The notes under the pieces are model-generated. The model saw only the letters and a program-made list of their open reading frames with translations, did no database searches and was not told where the DNA came from. The translations under genes and the position numbers were made by a program. This document shows positions 16,844 to 25,430 of a DNA stretch of 64,000 bases, piece after piece (position 1 is the stretch's first letter; the number at the start of each line of letters is the position of its first letter). The stretch comes from CALDTK01 sp963837005. GTDB lineage: Bacteria; Bacteroidota; Bacteroidia; Chitinophagales; Saprospiraceae. The stretch spans positions 124,001 through 188,000 of the forward strand of contig CAWIMC010000018.1 of NCBI GenBank assembly GCA_963837005.1, in the 5' to 3' direction.

Positions 16844-19297
16844 ATGAATTTGTCTACTTTCTGGAGCCTCTTCGTCGCCATGACGTTGTTGCTCGTTTTG
16901 CCGAAAGGCGCTTCCGCCCAAACGCCCGCCCCTGCTCCCGGCAGCTCCTCCAATGCCTCCGCCGGCACCATTAAAGGCTACATTCGAGACGCAGGCAATG
17001 GCGAGACCCTGATCGGCGCGACGGTCCAAATTGCCGGGCAGAGCGTCGGCACGACCACCAACGTCTACGGTTTTTACTCGCTGACCATCCCAAATGGCGA
17101 CTACGAACTCGTCGTGAGCTACCTCGGGTACCAGACCATGCGACGCCAGGTCAACCTTGCGCTCTCCTCCACGCAGGACTTCGAACTCAAGGAGTCCGGT
17201 GAGCAACTCGTCGAGGTGGTGGTGACGGCGGAGGCGCAGGACGCCAATGTGACCGACCGGCAGATGTCGGTCGAGCGACTCGACATGAACACCATCCAGA
17301 AGATGCCCGCGCTGCTCGGCGAGAAGGATGTGTTGCGGAGTATTCAATTGCTACCGGGCGTCACCTCGGTGGGGGAGGGCGCGGCGGGCTTTAACGTTCG
17401 GGGCGGCTCTATTGACCAAAACCTGGTGTTGCTCGACGAGGCACCCGTCTACAATTCGAGCCACCTGTTTGGCTTTTTTAGCGTCTTCAACCCGGATGCG
17501 GTCAAGGGCGTCGAGCTGTACAAGGGCGGCATCCCGGCGCGCTACGGCGGGCGCCTGTCGAGCATCCTCGACGTGCGCATGCGGGAGGGTAACAACAAAG
17601 CGCCCCAAGTGGACGGCGGCATCGGGACGATCTTCTCGCGCCTGAGCGTCGAGGCGCCCATCGTCAAGGACAAGAGCAGCTTTTTGGTGGCCGGGCGCCG
17701 CTCGTACATCGATGTGCTCGCGAAGCCTTTTCTGACGGGCAATCTCGCGGATACGAAATTGAGTTTCTATGACCTCACCTTGAAGACCAACTACAAGTTC
17801 TCTGATCGCGACCAAGTCTTTTTGTCGGGCTACTTCGGCCGCGACATCTTCGGGATCGGCAACGCGGCCAGCTTTGACTGGGGGAACGCGACGGCGACGC
17901 TCAGGTGGAATCACCTGTTTAGCGACAAGCTCTTCGCCAACCTGACCGCCTACTACTCGGATTACGACTACGCGATCAACTTTGGAGGCGACCGCGAGGG
18001 CGAGGGCTTCGATTGGAATGCGCGCATCGTCAACAACTCGATTAAGCCGGAGGTAACCTGGTTCGTGTCACCAAACAATGTCGTCCGCTTCGGGGGGCAG
18101 GCCATTCACTACCGCTTCGAGCCGGCCAATGCGATTGCACAGAGCCGCGGGGAGACGATCGACATCAGCCTTACCAATCAGCGGGCGCTGGAGTCGGGGG
18201 TTTTCGTGGAGCAGGAGATCTCTGTTTTGCCGGAAGGCCGCTTAAAGCTGAACTACGGTCTACGTGTGAGTCACTTCGCTTACCTCGGCGGTGGAGACGT
18301 GTATACGTTTGCGGACAACGTGCCAGCGGGCTTCAAACGTCCCCTCGTCGACATCCAGCCTACCGAGCGCGGCGATGTCATACAGACCTACGCCAACCTC
18401 GAGCCTCGCGCCAGTGCTCAGTTCCAACTCAACGACGCGTCGAGCGTCAAGGCCAGCTACCAGCGTACAGCCCAGTACATCCACCTGTTGAGCAATACGG
18501 TGGCCTCGGTGCCGCTCGACCTGTGGACGCCCAGCACCAACAACATCCGCCCGCAGCTCGCCGACCAAGGAGCCATTGGGTACTTCCGCAACTTTAAGGA
18601 CAACATGTACCAGTTGTCGCTAGAGACCTACTTCAAGAAGTTCTACCAACTCGTCGAGTATGTCGATGGAGCTGATTTGCAGCTCAATCAGTTTGTCGAG
18701 GGCGAACTCGTCGAGGGCGACGGCCGGGCCTATGGACTGGAGATGCAGGTCCGCAAGGAAAAAGGGCGTTTTAGCGGCTGGGTCGCCTACACACTCGCAC
18801 GCACGGAGCGCCTCGTGCAGGGCGTCAACAACAACGAGTACTACCCCACCCGCTTCGACCAAACCCACAACTTCAGCGCCACGGCGTTTTACGACCTCCG
18901 CAAGCGTCTCGTGGCGAGTGCCAATTTCGTGTACAACACCGGTACGCCGATCACGCTCCCGAGTAGTGGCTACTCCCAGCTCGGTGGCCTGCTCTACATC
19001 CCCAACGTCGATAACAACGGTCGCAACAACCGCCGCCTCCCGGACTACCACCGCCTCGATCTAAGCGTAACGCTCGACGCCAAGCCCAACAAGAAAGACG
19101 GCACTGCCAAGCGCCTCGTCGGCCAGTGGGTGTTTAGTGCCTATAACGTTTACGGTCGCCGCAACGCCTTCAACATCTCCACCAAACAGCGGGACGCAAG
19201 ACCTCAGCCAGGGCAAATACCGGGCGTCTTCGCCGAGCAGCTTTCTGTAGTAGGCAACATTGTGCCTGCGGTGAGCTACAACTTCAGTATCAAGTGA
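16844..19297 (+). CDS. TonB-dependent receptor with carboxypeptidase-like N-terminal domain
   Basis: 817 residues from ATG 16844. The signal peptide contains a mini-hairpin that encodes VLPKG, just before ASAQ. A CarboxypepD_reg-like domain follows (GYIRDAGNGETLIGATVQIAG, residues about 45-125), then the plug (LRSIQLLPGVTSVGEGAAGFNVRGGSIDQNLVLLDEAPVYN) and a 22-strand-type barrel to the end. It imports a ligand across the outer membrane using TonB energy. The next gene is a DUF4249 lipoprotein, its usual partner, which suggests a two-gene uptake system of unknown substrate. A second mini-hairpin encodes VLPEGR in a barrel loop. Confidence 0.9.
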   Translation: MNLSTFWSLFVAMTLLLVLPKGASAQTPAPAPGSSSNASAGTIKGYIRDAGNGETLIGATVQIAGQSVGTTTNVYGFYSLTIPNGDYELVVSYLGYQTMRRQVNLALSSTQDFELKESGEQLVEVVVTAEAQDANVTDRQMSVERLDMNTIQKMPALLGEKDVLRSIQLLPGVTSVGEGAAGFNVRGGSIDQNLVLLDEAPVYNSSHLFGFFSVFNPDAVKGVELYKGGIPARYGGRLSSILDVRMREGNNKAPQVDGGIGTIFSRLSVEAPIVKDKSSFLVAGRRSYIDVLAKPFLTGNLADTKLSFYDLTLKTNYKFSDRDQVFLSGYFGRDIFGIGNAASFDWGNATATLRWNHLFSDKLFANLTAYYSDYDYAINFGGDREGEGFDWNARIVNNSIKPEVTWFVSPNNVVRFGGQAIHYRFEPANAIAQSRGETIDISLTNQRALESGVFVEQEISVLPEGRLKLNYGLRVSHFAYLGGGDVYTFADNVPAGFKRPLVDIQPTERGDVIQTYANLEPRASAQFQLNDASSVKASYQRTAQYIHLLSNTVASVPLDLWTPSTNNIRPQLADQGAIGYFRNFKDNMYQLSLETYFKKFYQLVEYVDGADLQLNQFVEGELVEGDGRAYGLEMQVRKEKGRFSGWVAYTLARTERLVQGVNNNEYYPTRFDQTHNFSATAFYDLRKRLVASANFVYNTGTPITLPSSGYSQLGGLLYIPNVDNNGRNNRRLPDYHRLDLSVTLDAKPNKKDGTAKRLVGQWVFSAYNVYGRRNAFNISTKQRDARPQPGQIPGVFAEQLSVVGNIVPAVSYNFSIK

Positions 19298-19301
19298 ACC
19301 C

Positions 19302-19590
19302 AACACGTCATTTCGAGTGGAGCTTGCGGAACCGAGAAATCCCCTTGCCGGCATTGTGGGATCTCCCCGTGCGGCCTGCGCAAACTCCCAACACGTCATT
19401 TCGAGTGGAGCTTGCGGAACCGAGAAATCCCCTTGCCAGCATTGTGGGATCTCCCCGTGCGGCCTGCGCAAACTCCCAACACGTCATTTCGAGTGGAGCT
19501 TGCGGAACCGAGAAATCCCCTTGCCGGCATTGGGGGATCTCTCCGTGCGGCCTGCGCAAGCTCCGGCCTTAGTCGAGATGACGGAGAGAA
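19302..19590. repeat. Three tandem 88-bp repeats between receptor and DUF4249 genes
   Basis: Copies start at 19302, 19390 and 19478, each beginning AACACGTCATTTCGAGTGG and containing GAGAAATCCCC and GGGATCTC. The CGTCATTTCGAG...GAGAAATC word resembles an interspersed intergenic repeat seen in many Bacteroidota. The copies are nearly identical, so the expansion is recent. It lies within what should be one transcript. Confidence 0.9.
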
Positions 19591-19607
19591 TTACAAAATT
19601 TACTACA

Positions 19608-20492
19608 ATGAGAGTATACATCGCTATTATCGCCGCTCTCGGCCTCTTTGCCGCCTGCGAGGACGAGGTCACCATCGATCCGGGCTTCGAGTCGGCACAG
19701 GATGTCGTCGACGCCTGGATCACGACCGAGCCTGGGGTGCAGACCATTCGCCTAAGCCAAACGCAGAGCTTCTTCACGGGTACCAACCCACCAGGTATCA
19801 GCGGGGCTGAGGTGCGTGTGTGCGTCAATCGGGCCGTGCCGCAGTGCTACCGTTTCGAAGACCAGGGAGATGGGCGCTACGAGTACGAGGTGGGTTTTGG
19901 CGAAAGCCTCGCGGATGTTGGCGAGCAACTCGGGCTCTTTATTGAACTGCCTTCCGGCAAAACGATCACCTCCGCGACGGAAGTTTTTCGGACCGCTAGA
20001 ATCGACTCACTCACCTTCGACTTCGAGGAGGAGCAACTCGGGCTGGACTCGGGATTCTACGCCCAGTTGTACGCCGTTGACGAGGTCGGTATCGGGGACT
20101 TTTATATGGTCCGCACGACGGTCAACGACACCTTTTCAAACCGCATCGAAGAACTCGTGCTCGTCGCCGATGGGGCCTTTAGTCCGGGGACATCCAGCGA
20201 CGGCATCCCGTTCATCTTCCCCTTGCGCACGGCCATCAACCGGCAGGATACCGACGGCATCGTAGCTGTCGTACCGGGCGATAGCTTCATGGTGGAAGTG
20301 TGGTCGCTGAGTCCGGCGGCGTTCTTCTTTCTCGACGAGGCCCGGACGCAGATCCAAAATGGTGAGAGCCAACTGTTCAGTTTGCCGGTGTCGAACGTGC
20401 GGGGCAATGTCGTCGATGCGGCGTCGGGCGAGCCGGTCATTGGCTTCTTTAATGTCGCGAAAGTGGCGCGGATCGGTCGCCGCTTCGAGTAG
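19608..20492 (+). CDS. DUF4249-family lipoprotein
   Basis: 294 residues from ATG 19608, chosen because it opens a lipoprotein signal (MRVYIAIIAALGLFAACEDE, lipobox FAAC). DUF4249 pattern: ESAQDVVDAWITTEPGVQTIRLSQTQSFFTG, then GAEVRVCV, and a C-terminal NVVDAASGEPVIGFFNVAKV. DUF4249 proteins sit next to TonB receptors and are thought to be surface partners, role unproven. Two mini-hairpins encode GFGES and PSGKT. Confidence 0.85.
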   Translation: MRVYIAIIAALGLFAACEDEVTIDPGFESAQDVVDAWITTEPGVQTIRLSQTQSFFTGTNPPGISGAEVRVCVNRAVPQCYRFEDQGDGRYEYEVGFGESLADVGEQLGLFIELPSGKTITSATEVFRTARIDSLTFDFEEEQLGLDSGFYAQLYAVDEVGIGDFYMVRTTVNDTFSNRIEELVLVADGAFSPGTSSDGIPFIFPLRTAINRQDTDGIVAVVPGDSFMVEVWSLSPAAFFFLDEARTQIQNGESQLFSLPVSNVRGNVVDAASGEPVIGFFNVAKVARIGRRFE

Positions 20493-20537
20493 TAGCCCCA
20501 CCGGGGCAAGCCCCTCCCAGCCAACAGCCGGACGCTC

Positions 20538-21695
20538 TCACTTGATCGTCAGGTCGCCGAAACTCGACTTCAACACGATCGTCGCCTTCGGATTCGCGCC
20601 GAAGTGTCCCTCGACGCGCTCCGTGGTGGTTTTGCTGATCTGCTTGACCATCGTAAAGCCGCGGGGCGTGCTGATGTCGGCGTAGCTCGCCTCGGCCGTG
20701 AGGCTGTACTGGAGCGCCGGGTGGAGCGAAGCGGTGAGTTCGGTGTACGAGCCCTCGAACTGGAGGCGCTTCAGGTTGGCGGAGGTCGATTCGATATGGA
20801 CGTCGCCAAAACTCATCCTGAACTTCGCCTCGTCACCGAGGTAGCCGAGCTTGACGTCGCAGTAACCGCCGTGCATGTCGAACGACCACACCGAGTCCAC
20901 CTTAAAGTCGTCAAAACCGCCGCTGTTGCTGAAGCTCTTCACCGACTGCACGCCGTAGGTGCTGTACTGGCTGTCCAGGTCGAGGGTACCGACGCGACCC
21001 ATCTTGAATTCCGAAAAGCGGGAGTACAGCGTCGCCTGCGTCACGTTGCCGGTCTTCAGTTGCCCATACTTCACCTTAGCGTCGAGGGTCTTGACATTGC
21101 CGATGGTGCCGTCGCCGAAGGAGACTTCGATCATCGAAGGCGAGCCGAGTGAACCGGCCTTTAAATCGCCATACTGCACGTCGATCTGTGCAGCGGCAGT
21201 CATGTCGTCCAAGAAGGTATCGCCGAAGCGATTCTTGGCGTCGAGCGCAAAACCGGCGGGCGCGGTGATGTCGTAGTCGATCTTAAACGACTTGTTGCCG
21301 TTGTCGCCGAGCGAAAAGAGGTTCAGCGATTTGGTCATCACCCCACCGTCCATTACGGTTTGGACGGACACCGCAGCGGCGGACCCATCGAGGCGCACGG
21401 TGATGCGGTCGAGGATCGCCTGCGCCTTGGAGGCAGTGCCGGCCTCGGCGCTGATGCGGACGGCGACCTTCACCTCGTTGGTCCTCCCGATGTGGTAGCG
21501 GATTTCGCCGTAGCGATTGTCGAGCGCCAGGTCGCCGGTGGCGTTGACGGCGAAGGTGCGGTCGACGTTTTTGGTGAGGGTTGTCTTTTGGAGGGCGGCG
21601 CCTACGTGTAGGTGCGCATCGTGCGCAGGGGTGGCGGCTAGAGCGGCGCTGGCGGCGGCAAGCAGGCCGAGCAGGCCGAAGGTGCGAAAGATCAT
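20538..21695 (-). CDS. Secreted repetitive beta-strand protein (adhesin-like, DUF4097-like)
   Basis: 385 residues with a signal peptide (MIFRTFGLLGLLAAASAALA). The rest is short repeating beta-strands of the type YGDLKAGSL, FGDGTIGNVKTLDAKV, YGQLKTGNV, FSEFKMGRVGTLDL and FGDVHIES, as in putative auto-transporter adhesin head or DUF4097 proteins that form beta-helices. It ends FGDLTIK with no anchor. It is third in line after the ECF sigma factor and a membrane protein, so it may be a regulon output or surface sensor. Confidence 0.7.
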   Translation of the reverse strand: MIFRTFGLLGLLAAASAALAATPAHDAHLHVGAALQKTTLTKNVDRTFAVNATGDLALDNRYGEIRYHIGRTNEVKVAVRISAEAGTASKAQAILDRITVRLDGSAAAVSVQTVMDGGVMTKSLNLFSLGDNGNKSFKIDYDITAPAGFALDAKNRFGDTFLDDMTAAAQIDVQYGDLKAGSLGSPSMIEVSFGDGTIGNVKTLDAKVKYGQLKTGNVTQATLYSRFSEFKMGRVGTLDLDSQYSTYGVQSVKSFSNSGGFDDFKVDSVWSFDMHGGYCDVKLGYLGDEAKFRMSFGDVHIESTSANLKRLQFEGSYTELTASLHPALQYSLTAEASYADISTPRGFTMVKQISKTTTERVEGHFGANPKATIVLKSSFGDLTIK

Positions 21696-21704
21696 GAGGG
21701 TGGC

Positions 21705-22412
21705 TTAGAGGGTTTGGATCCGGGGCGAGTCGGCAGCGGGGGTGGATCTTTGGATGGGGGACTGCCGGGCGCGGTCGGCGGCGCGGAGGCGGGTGAGGAC
21801 GTGTTCGAGGGCCTCGAGTTTGGCTTTGTACTCCTGCGCCATGGCCTGGATGACGAGCTGTTCGTTGCTGGTGCCGAGTTGGACGAGGTCTTCTTGGAGG
21901 AGATAGTCGGGTCGGGCGAGGTCGACAAGTTCGGCGCGCAGGGCGGAGTCGGCACCGAGGGCGGTGAGCTGCACGATGCGTTGGTCGATCTCGCGCTGGT
22001 AGTTGGCTTCGAGCTTTTGGGTACGCTCGCTGTAGATGGCGAGGTCGCTGCCGCTGTGGTCGGTGCGGCTGTCGCCAAAACGCTCGGCGATGATGTAGCC
22101 GCTGAGTGCCCCGATGACGAGGAGCATGCAGGCGACAGCGAGTTTGCGGTAGAAGGGGTAGAGGGTTAGGATGCGGGCGGCTTTGCCTGGTTGGGCGGCT
22201 TCGCCTAATTGGGCGGCTTCGCCTAGATGGGCTACTCTGGCGTCCCCGTCATTGGTTTTGGCGAAAGCCGCCTCATTCAACTCCGCCTCCAGCGAAGCCC
22301 AGATGGAGTCTGGGGCGGGAGCCTTGTCGAAGTCGGGGCGCTGCTCGGCGATAAAGTCGGCGAGGGGATCGCGGGGCGGCTCTTGGCCGGGTGAGTTGGG
22401 GTTGGTGGTCAT
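21705..22412 (-). CDS. Single-pass membrane protein, probable anti-sigma factor
   Basis: 235 residues from ATG 22412, whose ATGA overlaps the sigma-factor stop. The N-terminal cytoplasmic part has PPRDPLADFIAEQRPDFDKAPAPDSIWASLEAEL, followed by an AQLGEAAQLGEAAQPGKAA repeat, one TM helix (LAVACMLLVIGALSGYIIAE, about 90-110) and a periplasmic coiled coil with LEANYQREIDQRIVQ. Layout fits an anti-sigma factor, but no ZAS zinc motif is seen. The Ala/Gly repeat comes from an 18-bp DNA repeat with mini-hairpins. Confidence 0.65.
   Translation of the reverse strand: MTTNPNSPGQEPPRDPLADFIAEQRPDFDKAPAPDSIWASLEAELNEAAFAKTNDGDARVAHLGEAAQLGEAAQPGKAARILTLYPFYRKLAVACMLLVIGALSGYIIAERFGDSRTDHSGSDLAIYSERTQKLEANYQREIDQRIVQLTALGADSALRAELVDLARPDYLLQEDLVQLGTSNEQLVIQAMAQEYKAKLEALEHVLTRLRAADRARQSPIQRSTPAADSPRIQTL
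22196..22235. repeat. 18-bp in-frame repeat inside the anti-sigma gene
   Basis: GGGCGGCTTCGCCTAATT occurs almost three times. Each unit encodes LGEAAQ on the minus strand and contains GGC-GAA-GCC, a GNA-triloop hairpin. It shares TAATTGGGCG with the 16-bp minisatellite at 16196, so both may come from one repeat type. Confidence 0.75.
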
Positions 22413-22957
22413 TGGGAGTGGGCTTGGGTGAGCTGCTCGCGGAGGCGGCGGCGGGCGCGGCTGTACTGCGACTTGCTGGTCTGTTCGGAGATTTCGAGGC
22501 AACTGGCGATTTCGGCGTGATCAAAACCTTCGAAGAGGTACAGCGTCAACACCGTTCGGAAGCCATCGGGGAGGGTGGCCACGGCGGTCTTGATGCGCTC
22601 GACGGTGTAGATCTCCGCGCGGTAGTCCTCCTCGGGCTCGGGCTCAGCGGCCGGGGCATGTTGGTCGGTGAGTTCGAGGAGGCGGTGTCGGCGGCGCTTG
22701 AGTTCATTGAGGCAATTGTTGATGACGATGCGCTTGATCCACGCTCCGACGGTGGACTCGCCTCGGAAGTGGTGGAGTTTGCCGAAGACGTCCGAGAAGG
22801 AGTGTTGGAGCACGTCCTCGGCGTCTTCGCGGCAGCGGCACATGCGCAGGCACGTAGCGAACATCGCGTCGCTGTAGCGGCGGTAGAGTTCGTACTGCGC
22901 CGGGCGCGAGTGCCGTCGGCAGTGGTCGACGAGGTCGGCTTCGGAGAGGTGGGTCAA
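22409..22957 (-). CDS. ECF-type RNA polymerase sigma factor
   Basis: 182 residues. Region 2 is YELYRRYSDAMFATCLRMCRCREDAEDVLQHSFSDVFGKLHHFRGESTVGAWIKRIVINNCLNELKRR. Region 4 is VATLPDGFRTVLTLYLFEGFDHAEIASCLEISEQTSKSQYSRARRRLREQL. It directs transcription of a small regulon in response to an envelope signal. Translationally coupled to the membrane partner downstream. Confidence 0.92.
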   Translation of the reverse strand: MTHLSEADLVDHCRRHSRPAQYELYRRYSDAMFATCLRMCRCREDAEDVLQHSFSDVFGKLHHFRGESTVGAWIKRIVINNCLNELKRRRHRLLELTDQHAPAAEPEPEEDYRAEIYTVERIKTAVATLPDGFRTVLTLYLFEGFDHAEIASCLEISEQTSKSQYSRARRRLREQLTQAHSQ

Positions 22958-23075
22958 GCCTGGGTAAGGTGGGTTGGCGCGCGGTGTCGGAGGGAAGGAC
23001 TGTAGTGGGCGGACGAGGGTTGCAGCAAGAGACGTTAATTTCGAATTTGAAATTTGCCCGACCGCCGACTACTTC

Positions 23076-23083
23076 TACCTTTC
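23076..23083 (+). promoter_or_regulatory. Bacteroidota -7 box (TACCTTTC) for purD
   Basis: TACCTTTC ends five bases before the purD ATG at 23088, so the mRNA leader would be very short or absent. Confidence 0.5.
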
Positions 23084-23087
23084 CCCC

Positions 23088-24374
23088 ATGCGCATCCTCC
23101 TCATCGGCTCCGGAGGCCGCGAACACGCAATCGCCTGGAAGCTCCGCCAGAGTTCTCGGCTCACTCAGCTTTTTATCGCGCCCGGCAATGCGGGTACGGC
23201 TCAGTGTGGCACCAATGTCGCCCTCGACAGCGGCGATCACACAGCGGTAGCCCGTTTTTGCGAAAGCGAACACATCGACATGGTCATCGTCGGACCGGAG
23301 GTGCCGCTCGTCGGTGGTCTTTGCGATAGCCTCGCCAAGCGGCGGCCTGTCCTGAGCTTGCCGAATGGGGCAAAACTGCCCGCCTTAAAGCTCGTCGGAC
23401 CTGGCGCGGCGGGTGCCCAACTCGAGGGCTCGAAGGCCTTTTCGAAGGCGCTCATGGCGGAGTTCGGTATTCCGACAGCAGCCTACGAGGCGTTTACGAA
23501 CGACGCGCACGGTGCCAAAGCGTTTTTGCGGAAGCTAACACCGCCCTACGTGCTCAAAGCCGATGGCCTCGCCGCTGGTAAGGGCGTCGTGATCGCCGCT
23601 ACGCTCGCGGAGGCGGACGCTGAACTGGACGAGATGTTCGGCGGGAAGTTTGGGGCGGCCAGCGCGACGGTGGTAATCGAGGAGTTTCTCGACGGACCAG
23701 AGTTCAGCGTCTTCGTCGTCACCGATGGCACCGACTACCAACTCCTGCCCGTGGCGCGCGACTACAAGCGCGTCGGCGAGGGCAACACCGGCCCGAACAC
23801 CGGCGGCATGGGGGCCATTAGCCCCGTGCCCTACGTCGACAAATACATGATGGCGAAGGTGCGCGAGCGCATCATCGAGCCAACACTACACGGCTTGCGC
23901 GAGCGTAGCATTCCGTATACCGGCATCATTTTCTTGGGACTTATTAGCGTGGAGGAAGAGCCTTACGTCATCGAGTACAACTGTCGCCTCGGCGATCCGG
24001 AGACGGAGGTCGTGCTGCCGCGGATGAAGAGCGACCTCGTCGATTTATTTGACAGCCTCTTCGACGGAACGCTCTCGCAACACGAGGTACAGGTGGACTC
24101 ACGCGCGGCGGCGACGGTGGTGATGGCGAGCGGTGGGTATCCGGAGGCGTACGAGAAAGGAAAGGTGATTGCGGGACTCGGGGCGCACGGGGAGAGCCTA
24201 TGCTTTTTGGCGGGCGTACAGGAAGAAGACGGGCAACTCGTCACCGATGGCGGGCGAGTCTTGGCGATGACTTCGTACGGGATGACGGGCGTCGAGGCGG
24301 CGGAGGAAAGTAGGCGGGCGCTGGGGGGGATGGAATTTGAGGGGGGCTTTTATAGAAGAGATATTGGGTCGTGA
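23088..24374 (+). CDS. purD: Phosphoribosylamine-glycine ligase, with a small in-frame insertion
   Basis: 428 residues from ATG 23088 (MRILLIGSGGREHAIAWKL, the standard start). The ATP-grasp parts are all present: GPEVPLVGG, QLEGSKAFSKALM, YVLKADGLAAGKGVV, NTGGMGAISPVPY, VIEYNCRLGDPETE. It makes glycinamide ribonucleotide in purine synthesis. Between PLVGGLCDSLA and KLVGPGAAGAQLEGSK there are about 13 residues more than in E. coli PurD, including RRPVLSLPNGAKLPA. The DNA there (about 23340-23382) looks like an inserted repeat with a TTGCC/GGCAA hairpin. An additional hairpin encodes CESEH near the N-terminus. Confidence 0.93.
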   Translation: MRILLIGSGGREHAIAWKLRQSSRLTQLFIAPGNAGTAQCGTNVALDSGDHTAVARFCESEHIDMVIVGPEVPLVGGLCDSLAKRRPVLSLPNGAKLPALKLVGPGAAGAQLEGSKAFSKALMAEFGIPTAAYEAFTNDAHGAKAFLRKLTPPYVLKADGLAAGKGVVIAATLAEADAELDEMFGGKFGAASATVVIEEFLDGPEFSVFVVTDGTDYQLLPVARDYKRVGEGNTGPNTGGMGAISPVPYVDKYMMAKVRERIIEPTLHGLRERSIPYTGIIFLGLISVEEEPYVIEYNCRLGDPETEVVLPRMKSDLVDLFDSLFDGTLSQHEVQVDSRAAATVVMASGGYPEAYEKGKVIAGLGAHGESLCFLAGVQEEDGQLVTDGGRVLAMTSYGMTGVEAAEESRRALGGMEFEGGFYRRDIGS

Positions 24375-24410
24375 AAAGTTATTGCTCTCACGACAGGCCA
24401 CCCCGCACCA

Positions 24411-25193
24411 TCATTTCCGACACACCACCAACAGGTCCAAATTCAATCCATACTTAATGTAGTCGGCATTCTCAAAAGCCTCCCCGTAGCGCTCCATCGT
24501 GACCTTAAAGCCCGCCGCCTCCAGCCGGTCCTCCACGTCCATGCCGTAGTACCGCACGTGGTCCCACTGCCCGAAGTGCTCCTCGCGCTGGCGGGCGTCG
24601 TTGACGTCGGCGTTCTCGTAGGTCTCCTTCAGCCCCTCGTTGATCGGCACCGTGACCAGCAGCGTGCCGCCGGGTTTTAAGACCCTGTACATCTCGCGCA
24701 TCGCCTTGCGATCATCGGGGATGTGCTCCAAAACGTGATTGCAGAGGATGAAATCGAAGCTCTCGTCGGGATGGTCGATGTCGAGTAGGTCGAGGTAGGT
24801 CACCGCGTCCTGGGTCCCGTAGCCATCCACCATCTTGTCGCCGGGCACGTAGTCGAGCCCGGGCATGGCCGCGAGCCTCGGCATGAGGCACACCTCCGGG
24901 GCAACATGCAGGAGTCGCTGCGGCCGCTTGAACAAGTCGGTGCGCTGCTCCAGGTAAAGCCAGATGAGCCGGTGGCGAGCGCGCGCGCCATTGCTGGGCG
25001 TCAGCTGGTCCGTACCTTTCTTCAGGAAGGTGTCGAACTCAGTCTGGGCGATCGGGCAGTAGACCTTGTCGGCGCCTTTCGGCAAAACCACTTTCTGCTG
25101 GACGTACATCCGCTTGCGGTTGGCATCGCGGAGCCGCAGGCGCAAGCCAAAGGGGAGGAAGCGCTTGGCGAGGTTGGTGAGTTGGCGGGTCAT
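24411..25193 (-). CDS. SAM-dependent methyltransferase (class I, type 11)
   Basis: 260 residues. The N-terminal part binds an unknown partner and has Cys/Gln features (YCPIAQTEFDTF). SAM core: LLHVAPEVCLMPRL, DAVTYLDLLDIDHPDESFDFILCNHVLEHIPDDRKAMREMYRVLKPGGTLLVTVPI (motifs II-III). Acceptor unknown. Similar proteins occur in polysaccharide gene sets, but no such set is visible here. A mini-hairpin encodes VLPKGA. Confidence 0.85.
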   Translation of the reverse strand: MTRQLTNLAKRFLPFGLRLRLRDANRKRMYVQQKVVLPKGADKVYCPIAQTEFDTFLKKGTDQLTPSNGARARHRLIWLYLEQRTDLFKRPQRLLHVAPEVCLMPRLAAMPGLDYVPGDKMVDGYGTQDAVTYLDLLDIDHPDESFDFILCNHVLEHIPDDRKAMREMYRVLKPGGTLLVTVPINEGLKETYENADVNDARQREEHFGQWDHVRYYGMDVEDRLEAAGFKVTMERYGEAFENADYIKYGLNLDLLVVCRK

Positions 25194-25257
25194 GGGGAAG
25201 TTCTCAGTTATCGGTTCTCAGTTCTCAGTGGCTGTGCGGGGGGGCAACGGCAGCATC

Positions 25258-25408
25258 GTTTCAACGCAAAGACGCGAACGAAAACGCAAAGGTCGCAAAG
25301 CGGGGGTGGGGAAGGCGCAAAGCGCGACGGCGAGCGCTACGACCTATTGCGACGGTTGACAGGCCTTTTCGCCTTTGCGTGTCTTCCATTTGCGCCTTTG
25401 CGTTGAAG
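25258..25408. repeat. Imperfect long inverted repeat with CGCAAAG words
   Basis: Left arm around 25260-25299 (TTCAACGCAAAGACGC, then ACGCAAAGGTCGCAAAG) pairs with 25369-25408 (GCCTTTGCGTGTC, then GCGCCTTTGCGTTGAAG). It is preceded by AGTTCTCAGTT words at 25200-25235 that recur at about 38010-38040. Intergenic, between a methyltransferase and rluF. It could act as a terminator for both. Confidence 0.75.
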
Positions 25409-25430
25409 AACCCGCCTCGACTCTCTTTCG

